A stretch of DNA of 9,114 nt from assembly GCA_031255895.1 (NCBI GenBank), contig JAIRRQ010000090.1:1-9114 (forward strand), given 5' to 3'. The first letter of the stretch is position 1; every line of letters starts with the position of its first letter. The notes beneath the pieces were generated by a model. It worked only from the letters and a program-made list of their open reading frames with translations. It was not told the origin of the DNA and did no database searches. The translations under genes were made by a program, and so were the position numbers. Source of the DNA: Methanocalculaceae archaeon. GTDB lineage: Archaea > Halobacteriota > Methanomicrobia > Methanomicrobiales > Methanocorpusculaceae. Below are positions 1 to 5,083 of this stretch, piece after piece.

Positions 1-653
1 AACTCGACATTGATCGTATCACGATCCATGTCAGGACACATATTCGTGAATAGTTCGAGAGTTGCTGTTTCTAGATTGAATTTGACCTCGGTTGCTCCTA
101 CTTCGTGGAGTCGTCGGGCTGTGCCTGTGGTAGGATAGATCGAAACTCCTATGGGGAGGGCGAATTCCTTGAGTGCTTTGATCATCACAATGGTTCTTTC
201 CTCCTCTTCTTCTACGTTTCCAACGACTCCACTTGTCAGAGATATTGCATTAATATCTCCTGCGTTCCGGACGAGAGAGACGATCTCATCCACCGATTTT
301 GTCGGCGCAGCGTTTGCCGGTACCGGACAATATTTGCAGTGGTGAATGCAAGAGCCGCTGATGGTAATATATGCCTGACCAGGACAGTGACTCCCTGGTC
401 TCTCGAGTTTGCCGAGAATTTCGATATGTCCGTATGTTAGCATCACAGTTCCGCCGCCAATGTGGCGGATAGTAATTGGGGACTCGTCTGTGATGGCGAG
501 ACGCACACGGTGCCCTTCGTAACTGAAAAAAATCGATCCCCGTCCTCCAGCTCCAGGTCCTGCGGTTGATTTTGATTGGTACTCGAATGCGTCGGCTCCT
601 GTGAGCTGCGCCGCACCAATCTCAAGTAGTTGTGCTTTTAAGGATTCCCACAT
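1..653 (-). CDS. Radical SAM protein, biotin-synthase-like, C-terminus missing (cut by window edge)
   Basis: Only the first 217 residues are present; the frame runs open to base 1. Residues 102-109 read CIHHCKYC, the CX3CX2C motif that in radical SAM enzymes binds the [4Fe-4S] cluster which cleaves S-adenosylmethionine. The cluster motif starts unusually far in, after about 100 residues that include a glycine-rich stretch (GPGAGGRG, 32-39) and a beta-rich part. After the cluster come TIM-barrel-like segments, including SLTSGVVGN (139-147) and KFNLETAT (191-198), which resemble the SAM-binding and barrel strands of biotin-synthase-type proteins. The start ATG overlaps the end of the upstream marker 11 gene by 16 bases, with GAGG about ten bases before it, suggesting translational coupling. 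The radical SAM assignment is firm. The substrate is unknown. It is not the Mmp10-type McrA methylase as far as the visible part shows, and a role with the two upstream marker 11 proteins is inference from the operon only. Confidence 0.85.
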   Translation of the reverse strand, partial: MWESLKAQLLEIGAAQLTGADAFEYQSKSTAGPGAGGRGSIFFSYEGHRVRLAITDESPITIRHIGGGTVMLTYGHIEILGKLERPGSHCPGQAYITISGSCIHHCKYCPVPANAAPTKSVDEIVSLVRNAGDINAISLTSGVVGNVEEEEERTIVMIKALKEFALPIGVSIYPTTGTARRLHEVGATEVKFNLETATLELFTNMCPDMDRDTINVE

Positions 654-1525
654 AATTCTAGTGCCTCGTCAAATCTGGTGTAGAACGGGATTGCTGCCGT
701 TGCACCGATGATTCCCGATCCATCGATGCGGATATCGAGGTGGTGTTTAATCGGTTCCATGTTATCAAGCGTAACTTCCCCACGTTTTGCCATCCATGCA
801 TATTCCTCCAACGGTGAAGGATCAAACCCTCGGAAAACGACCATTCCAGTTTCGTCTGAGAGTGTGTACTGTTTCACGAGCTTTTGCACTCCATCTATTA
901 GTACGTCTGGTTCGGTTGTTGCAAATTCAATTGCCACTGCGACACAGTTTTTGGTTCGCTGGGCGACTGGGAATAGTTGGGTGAGGGTATGAGAGAGGTA
1001 GCGAGAATTGTCATCTTCCACCTCACGGGCAATATTGTGCACCAGTGCCCAGGTTGCCCCGCTTTCTTTGGTGTCGGTGTCGTCGATACCAATGATAATC
1101 CGTTCCATTCTACGGAGATGCACTGTTGATCCAGCGAGTCTTCCGCCTCCGCAGGGCGTAGTCTCAGCTCGGGGAACTCCTTTTGCTTTGGCACGACAAA
1201 CAGATGCTCCGACACCCCCACCGCCCATACCAATGTAGGTGATTGTAATCTCTGTGTTGGACACACTTGCTCCGGAGATTCCTGCAGGAAATTTTGATCC
1301 GATGAGTTGGAGTTCAACTGATCCTGGGGTGATATGGTAGCGGATGCTTGTGCCTACTTTTCTGACGCTGGTCACTAGCGGACTTTGGGCATAATGTTTT
1401 GCTGCCCACATGCCGCCGCCGATGCAATCGAAGCATTCGATCAGTTCTATCTGTCTGCCGTCTTTGGAAGCAATCGCGATAATTTCTTGATATGGTACCT
1501 GATAGGGATCACGGAGATTCGCCAT
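638..1525 (-). CDS. Methanogenesis marker protein 11, probable canonical copy
   Basis: About 295 residues. The N-terminus has DPYQVPY (6-12), then a Cys pair (C31, C34) and a Gly-rich stretch IGMGGGGVGA (98-107). The hallmark motif GIDDTDTKESGATW sits at 146-159, TKNC at 191-194, and GSGIIGATAAI at 269-279. The acidic GIDDTD motif and the GxGxIGA motif resemble the ATP/metal-binding domain of TiaS, the archaeal agmatidine synthase acting on tRNA-Ile2, so an ATP-dependent reaction is plausible. The true function of marker 11, a methanogen-specific family, is not established to my knowledge. Start choice: the frame is open to an ATG at 1597, but that would overlap the upstream gene by 89 bases without a ribosome binding site. 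The ATG at 1525 has AGGG four bases before it. An in-frame TTG at 1537 has a better-spaced GGAGGTG (1544-1550, six bases away) and may be the real start, adding four residues. It overlaps both neighbours, so the three genes are likely cotranscribed. Confidence 0.85.
   Translation of the reverse strand: MANLRDPYQVPYQEIIAIASKDGRQIELIECFDCIGGGMWAAKHYAQSPLVTSVRKVGTSIRYHITPGSVELQLIGSKFPAGISGASVSNTEITITYIGMGGGGVGASVCRAKAKGVPRAETTPCGGGRLAGSTVHLRRMERIIIGIDDTDTKESGATWALVHNIAREVEDDNSRYLSHTLTQLFPVAQRTKNCVAVAIEFATTEPDVLIDGVQKLVKQYTLSDETGMVVFRGFDPSPLEEYAWMAKRGEVTLDNMEPIKHHLDIRIDGSGIIGATAAIPFYTRFDEALELCGNP
1048..1091 (-). repeat. 44-bp near-identical block shared by the two marker 11 genes (copy A)
   Basis: This block encodes the GIDDTDTKESGATW motif. 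It matches 1940-1983 at 42 of 44 bases, including an unbroken 29-base run (1053-1081). The two mismatches are synonymous third positions (GAC/GAT and ACC/ACT). The flanking codons of the paralogs differ widely, so the identity stops sharply at the motif edges. Confidence 0.85.
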
Positions 1526-2462
1526 ATAACCCTGCAACTTCCACACCTCCATTTGCCAACAAAAGTGCCCCAAGAGCACCAATACGTCCTTTACCATCTG
1601 TTGAGTCTATGAACGGGATGCCGAGGTGTTTTGCTTCGACAGCAGCATCGTTTTTTGTTAATAGTTCAATTTTGATCCGTTTTGCGTAGGATGATTCAGG
1701 CAGTTTGATTCCATTCCAGTAGCATATGCCGGTGTTGGTACTTGTCGAGTGTTCTTCGACGAATGTTTTGACAAATTGGATAAGTCTCTCTTTTCTCTCT
1801 GGTTTTACTGCAAATATGATGACGGATCCTGTACAGTTGGTGGTCTTCTCCGGAGCTTTGGGATTGAGTTGAGTGATCCTCATGCCGAGGAAGATCACTC
1901 CATCAATGGTGCAGGATTCTCCGCATTTCATGGCGAGTACCCAAGTTGCCCCGCTTTCTTTGGTGTCGGTGTCATCGATACCAAAGGTGATCTTTTCGTA
2001 CTTTGGTAAAATGATGGTACTTCGGCAAATGTGCCCTCCTCCGATGTGAAGCTCCTCTTCTGAGTCATACTCTGCTCTGATTACTCCTGGTGCCTGGGCT
2101 AGACATGCGGCAACACCGATGCCAGCTCCTGCGACACCAATCCAGTAAGTAGCCACTTCACTGCCGTTGATAATGACCGCCTCAAGTGCCTGGCCACCTA
2201 GCTCGATGTCTGAGGGGCCAAAATGGACGGGGTAGGATCCTATCTTTGCTGTCATGGTCATGGTGGTCCCCTCTGTTTTTGCGGCAATGAAGGCACCGCC
2301 TGCACGTCTACGATTCATGTGATCCCATTCGATGGGTCCACGGGCATGACACTGTTCATGAAGTTCAGCGATTCCTTCCTTTTCGTCAGTCATCACTAAA
2401 AGGCGATGGCAGAATAACGGTCCAAACCGTTCTTTTACCTGTTCTGGGGTTAAGGTGATCAT
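1509..2462 (-). CDS. Methanogenesis marker protein 11 paralog
   Basis: 317 residues, alignable with its downstream neighbour over nearly its full length. WIGVAGAGIGVAAC (107-120) matches the neighbour's Gly-rich stretch. GGGHICRST (141-149) matches its GGGRLAGST. GIDDTDTKESGATW (161-174) is identical, TTNC (207-210) matches TKNC, and GKGRIGALGAL (290-300) matches GSGIIGA. Outside these blocks the two differ at most positions, so this is an old or fast-diverging duplicate. The N-terminus (MITLTPEQVKERFG) lacks the DPYxVPY signature of the other copy. As with that copy, the GIDDTD and GRIGAL motifs point to a TiaS-like nucleotide-binding fold, and the substrate is unknown. It is the first gene of the left-hand operon. 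No Shine-Dalgarno-like sequence precedes the ATG, so it may be translated from a very short or leaderless mRNA; a later start such as Met24 cannot be excluded. Its stop overlaps the start region of the next gene. Confidence 0.8.
   Translation of the reverse strand: MITLTPEQVKERFGPLFCHRLLVMTDEKEGIAELHEQCHARGPIEWDHMNRRRAGGAFIAAKTEGTTMTMTAKIGSYPVHFGPSDIELGGQALEAVIINGSEVATYWIGVAGAGIGVAACLAQAPGVIRAEYDSEEELHIGGGHICRSTIILPKYEKITFGIDDTDTKESGATWVLAMKCGESCTIDGVIFLGMRITQLNPKAPEKTTNCTGSVIIFAVKPERKERLIQFVKTFVEEHSTSTNTGICYWNGIKLPESSYAKRIKIELLTKNDAAVEAKHLGIPFIDSTDGKGRIGALGALLLANGGVEVAGLYGESP
1940..1983 (-). repeat. 44-bp near-identical block shared by the two marker 11 genes (copy B)
   Basis: Partner of 1048-1091, lying 892 bases away in direct orientation. 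The unbroken identical run here is 1945-1973. Codon choice is the same at 12 of 14 codons, which is unexpected for paralogs this diverged at protein level. Confidence 0.85.
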
Positions 2463-2527
2463 GGATATCTTGCGTTGTGTTTGAGATTGATACCGGTATT
2501 TTCGTTAACAGAAATATCGGTTGTGAG

Positions 2528-2536
2528 AGTATAAGA
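2528..2536 (-). promoter_or_regulatory. Candidate TATA box for the marker 11 / radical SAM operon
   Basis: On the minus strand this reads TCTTATACT. Archaeal transcription would start about 25 bases downstream, near 2505-2510, giving a leader of about 45 bases without a Shine-Dalgarno site. No strong BRE lies upstream of it. An AT-rich CGAAAATACC stretch closer to the gene is an alternative that would give a nearly leaderless mRNA. The call is weak. Confidence 0.25.
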
Positions 2537-2570
2537 GGTAATCGATATCTTGGAATTTTGACTGTGAATG

Positions 2571-2613
2571 TGCACCGAATGCACCGCCAAAGCACAACCA
2601 TTATGCTTGGTGC
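2571..2613. repeat. Possible hairpin with a preceding direct repeat
   Basis: GCACC (2581-2585) and AAGCA (2590-2594) can pair with TGCTT (2604-2608) and GGTGC (2609-2613), giving two five-base-pair helices separated by a four-base bulge, with a nine-base loop. TGCACCG also occurs twice in tandem (2571-2577 and 2580-2586). It could be a protein-binding site or RNA structure; chance is also possible in sequence of this length. Confidence 0.3.
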
Positions 2614-2849
2614 TATTTTCTAAAGAACCACCGATAATCTCAATTGATTCGGATAACCAAACTTTGTTGACATCTAAGTCTGTTCAACATTTTTCATTCT
2701 GTAATTTCTATTTTAAAAACGCGCGCAAACTAGATATTCTTGCATAATTTTCGATATACTTGGGTTATATGAGAATCTAATTATTTTATTTTGTTCTTCT
2801 GGTCATCATGTTTCCGGAGTTTCTTCATCTCTTGTTTATTTATGTATTT

Positions 2850-2872
2850 GTTTACAATTTGTATTAGTAAAC
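2850..2872. promoter_or_regulatory. GTTTAC-N11-GTAAAC inverted repeat, candidate operator
   Basis: GTTTAC at 2850-2855 and its reverse complement GTAAAC at 2867-2872 are separated by 11 bases. A related GTTTGTAAAT lies at 2900-2909. Spacing between half-site centres is 17 bases. It sits about 65-85 bases upstream of the best promoter for the fwd-hdr operon, a position suited to a transcription activator. No regulator can be named. Confidence 0.35.
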
Positions 2873-2934
2873 TATTTTTACATTACACTGGAGCGAAAAT
2901 GTTTGTAAATGCTTGTTTTAGGCTTCTTTTTTAT

Positions 2935-2953
2935 CAAAAAACTTTATCTATAT
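2935..2953 (+). promoter_or_regulatory. Archaeal BRE/TATA promoter of the fwd-hdr operon
   Basis: A purine-rich BRE-like run of A residues (2935-2942) is followed directly by TTTATCTATAT (2943-2953), a good archaeal TATA box. Transcription is expected about 25 bases downstream, near 2970-2975, where the sequence is CAGTAAT. That leaves a leader of roughly 36-40 bases before fwdG. No other TATA-like element nearby has as good a BRE. Confidence 0.6.
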
Positions 2954-2974
2954 TCTCCCACAACCATATCAGTA

Positions 2975-2990
2975 ATCGATTTCGATCGAT
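2975..2990. promoter_or_regulatory. Paired ATCGAT boxes in the predicted leader of fwdG
   Basis: ATCGAT occurs at 2975-2980 and again at 2985-2990, exactly ten bases apart (about one DNA turn), each a perfect palindrome. They lie right after the predicted transcription start, where a bound repressor would block the polymerase. Another ATCGAT lies at 2541-2546 near the divergent promoter. The regulatory role is inferred from position only. Confidence 0.3.
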
Positions 2991-3010
2991 ATAGGCTGGT
3001 GCAGCTAGGA

Positions 3011-3295
3011 ATGTCATTTGCAATGCATATCAACATGGAGCGATGTACCGGTTGTAACAACTGTGTGGTTTCCTGCCCGGTAAACGCACTGGAACTTAAC
3101 ACTGTGGATCCTGCCTCAACAGACAAGATCTACGTCGTGATGGACGGGAAGGCGACAAGCCTTGACATCAAACACGAATTGTGTGCTGGTTGCGGTGTGT
3201 GCGTCGAAGCATGCCCATACGAAGTTATCAGACTGGTAGGACCGCAGGATGGACCTGTTGCAGCGAGAGCTGCTGCTGAGGGAACCACCCACTAA
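3011..3295 (+). CDS. fwdG: Formylmethanofuran dehydrogenase subunit G, two-cluster ferredoxin
   Basis: A 94-residue cytosolic ferredoxin with two CX2CX2CX3CP motifs: C12/15/18/22 (CTGCNNCVVSCP) and C58/61/64/68 (CAGCGVCVEACP). They would bind two [4Fe-4S] clusters. The CNNCVVSCPVNAL signature is typical of FwdG, which relays low-potential electrons from the polyferredoxin FwdF to the tungsten/molybdenum active site in FwdB. The neighbours fwdF, fwdD and fwdB support this over a generic ferredoxin. It is the first gene of the operon. The frame is open upstream to 2909, but that part runs through the promoter and has no ribosome binding site. The ATG at 3011 has GGTG nine bases before it; an ATG at 3023 (Met5) with AGGA 12 bases before it is the main alternative. 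A small GCTG-GTG-CAGC hairpin covers the ribosome site. Confidence 0.88.
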   Translation: MSFAMHINMERCTGCNNCVVSCPVNALELNTVDPASTDKIYVVMDGKATSLDIKHELCAGCGVCVEACPYEVIRLVGPQDGPVAARAAAEGTTH

Positions 3296-3323
3296 GTAAT
3301 ATTGGAGAACCGAGGATTCATAC

Positions 3324-4493
3324 ATGGCAATGAGCACAGTGTATCCAAAATACTCCACGAAGCTGGAGAACGACACCGTAATCATGGAGCAGCGTCTCCT
3401 GAAAAAAGTGTCAAACCTCGTGTTAAACACGACAAAATGTACCGGATGTGGTATTTGTTCCGAAGTATGTCCGAAGGAAGCAATTGTCCTTGGACTTGTC
3501 GGTGCTGTCCGCCGCGGCATTGTCAAAGACGAAGCTGCAATTTCTGTTGACCCCGCAAAATGTTCCTATTGCGGCGTCTGTACGATCCTGTGTCCGTTTG
3601 ACGCACTCGAGGTTAGAGTTGACGGTGAATTGAACCTTCCGATCAAGGAAGAGGACGGTTTTCCTGAATATGACTTCACTGCTGAGATTGATGAAAACAA
3701 ATGCGTCCGCTGTACGACTTGCAGTGAAGCTTGTCCTCGTGATGCCATTGTTCGCGATATCCCAACATATGAAGGTGAGGCTGCTGATGGTGTTAAACGT
3801 CATACCGCTCTTGATGCTGAGACCACGCTGGTTGTTGATAAAGAGAAGTGTAATGTCTGTGGTATTTGTTCTACTCTTTGTCCTGCACTGGATATTATGC
3901 GTGTGCCGTTCAGTGCTGAGAAGGTTTGTTCTGCTGGTGAAGTCATCTGGGACAATACGCTTTGTGATGCATGCCAGGTGTGTACTATCATCTGTCCGGA
4001 AAAGGCAATTTCTGTTGAACGCATCGTCAAGGAAGGTAGTAAGCTTGCTGGCAAGGTTTCTATCGACAAAAAAACCTGTGTCATTTGTAGCTGGTGTGAG
4101 AAGATCTGTCCCAAAGAAGCTGTTACCATCAAGAAATTTTTTGATGGTGAAATCGTTTTCAACGCCGATAAATGCCCTGGTGGCTGCTCCACCTGTGTTG
4201 ATATCTGCCCATGCAATGCCATCTACTTGCCGAGTTCTGTTCCTGCTCTTCAGCTGAAAAAGGACGGAATTGAACCAAATATCGCAGTCAATAAAGATTT
4301 GTGTATTCTTTGTGGCGCTTGTGTTAATGCCTGCCCGTCTGAGGATGTGATTACTATCAGGCGTACTGGTATCAATGTCAAGGGTCCAGAAACTGATCTG
4401 TACAAGACCATCGCTGCCAAGCTGTGTATACCTCGATCTTCGAAGATTCGGGAAAACATCGTTGGCCAGGTTGAGCTGAAGAGGCTGGTGTAA
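3324..4493 (+). CDS. fwdF: Formylmethanofuran dehydrogenase subunit F, eight-cluster polyferredoxin
   Basis: 389 residues made of consecutive ferredoxin modules with eight four-Cys motifs, starting at C39, C80, C127, C176, C214, C252, C284 and C327. Seven are regular CX2CX2CX3CP. The seventh (284-295, CPGGCSTCVDIC) has three residues between its first two Cys. Eight [4Fe-4S] clusters is the number known for FwdF, which acts as a molecular wire in the formylmethanofuran dehydrogenase complex and, in Hdr-Fwd supercomplexes, links HdrA electrons to CO2 reduction. The last cluster module is followed by about 50 residues without Cys motifs, apart from a lone C368, that may dock partners. The start ATG has GAGG at 3312-3315, eight bases upstream. 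It lies 28 bases after fwdG and five bases before hdrC, inside the operon. A stand-alone MvhB polyferredoxin is the alternative, less likely given fwdG on one side and fwdD/fwdB downstream. Confidence 0.87.
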   Translation: MAMSTVYPKYSTKLENDTVIMEQRLLKKVSNLVLNTTKCTGCGICSEVCPKEAIVLGLVGAVRRGIVKDEAAISVDPAKCSYCGVCTILCPFDALEVRVDGELNLPIKEEDGFPEYDFTAEIDENKCVRCTTCSEACPRDAIVRDIPTYEGEAADGVKRHTALDAETTLVVDKEKCNVCGICSTLCPALDIMRVPFSAEKVCSAGEVIWDNTLCDACQVCTIICPEKAISVERIVKEGSKLAGKVSIDKKTCVICSWCEKICPKEAVTIKKFFDGEIVFNADKCPGGCSTCVDICPCNAIYLPSSVPALQLKKDGIEPNIAVNKDLCILCGACVNACPSEDVITIRRTGINVKGPETDLYKTIAAKLCIPRSSKIRENIVGQVELKRLV

Positions 4494-4498
4494 ATACT

Positions 4499-5083
4499 AT
4501 GGCAAGTGCAAAAGCATACAAAGACGCTGGGCTCTCTGCCCGCCTTGCAGACCGTTACTACCGGCCTGCTCAGGATTCTGACCCGACGTTCGTCAGAGAT
4601 GTAGAAAAGATCAGTGGCACGGTAGCACACATCTGCTACCAGTGCGGAACCTGTACTGGCTCCTGCCCATCCGCTCCGCGCAGTAGCTACCGTATCCGGA
4701 ATTTCATGCGGCGAGTCAATCTTGGCTTGAAGGAAATCAGCCTTACCGATCCCGATCTGTGGTTGTGCACGACGTGCTATACTTGCAGCGATCGATGTCC
4801 ACGCGATCTGATCCCGACCGATGTCATTATGGCCATGCGAAACATGGCAGCCTTGCGTGGAATCGTCCCGAAAAATTTCCTTGGAACGGTTAATTTCATT
4901 TATCAGACCGGTCACGGTGTTCCGAACAGCGACGCCAACCGCGCCGCCCGTGTAAAACTTGGTCTTGAATCTGAACCGGAAACCACGGGAAAATATCCTG
5001 AATATCTGCCTGCTATCCGTAAGATTCTCGAAGCCTACGGTACTAAACAGCTTGCAGACAAAGTCCTTGCGGAGGGTCAGTAA
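4499..5083 (+). CDS. hdrC: CoB-CoM heterodisulfide reductase subunit C
   Basis: 194 residues with two [4Fe-4S] motifs of HdrC type: C46/49/52/56 (CYQCGTCTGSCP) and C90/93/96/100 (CTTCYTCSDRCP). HdrC carries electrons from HdrA to the catalytic subunit HdrB in the soluble HdrABC complex. No membrane segment is visible, which fits the cytosolic HdrABC rather than the cytochrome-linked HdrDE. The segment CPRDLIPTDVIMAMRNMA just after the second motif is typical of the family. The start has GGTG at 4487-4490, eight bases upstream, within the end of fwdF. The stop overlaps the start of hdrB by one base (TAATG). Confidence 0.93.
   Translation: MASAKAYKDAGLSARLADRYYRPAQDSDPTFVRDVEKISGTVAHICYQCGTCTGSCPSAPRSSYRIRNFMRRVNLGLKEISLTDPDLWLCTTCYTCSDRCPRDLIPTDVIMAMRNMAALRGIVPKNFLGTVNFIYQTGHGVPNSDANRAARVKLGLESEPETTGKYPEYLPAIRKILEAYGTKQLADKVLAEGQ

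Larger units (their letters stand above)
2463..3010. other. Divergent AT-rich intergenic region between the two operons
   Basis: 548 bases with no convincing coding sequence. Open frames here are short, Phe/Leu/Ile-rich from the T-rich composition, and lack ribosome binding sites. The region must hold the promoters for both divergent operons. It also carries several short symmetric elements listed separately. It is much longer than needed for two core promoters, so extra regulatory sites or a small untranslated RNA are possible. I see no tRNA, rRNA or recognisable riboswitch in it. A 9-base direct repeat GATATCTTG occurs at 2464-2472 and 2544-2552, exactly 80 bases apart. Confidence 0.8.

Noticed and set aside
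105..440. 111-residue plus-strand open frame
   Set aside because: Lies opposite the radical SAM gene, whose CX3CX2C motif is in the minus-strand frame.
1526..1597. Longer form of marker 11 starting at 1597
   Set aside because: It would overlap the upstream paralog by 89 bases and lacks a ribosome site; later starts at 1537 or 1525 are better placed. The TTG at 1537 remains possible.
2571..2613. Hairpin as a transcription terminator
   Set aside because: It lies between divergent operons with no transcript expected to end there, the stem is bulged, and no long T run follows directly.
2791..2994. 67-residue hydrophobic open frame on the plus strand
   Set aside because: Rich in Phe, Leu and Ile only because the DNA is T-rich; it has no ribosome binding site and runs through the fwd-hdr promoter.
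2909..3010. N-terminal extension of fwdG to an upstream ATG
   Set aside because: It would cover the TATA box and leader, has no ribosome site, and adds sequence unlike ferredoxins.
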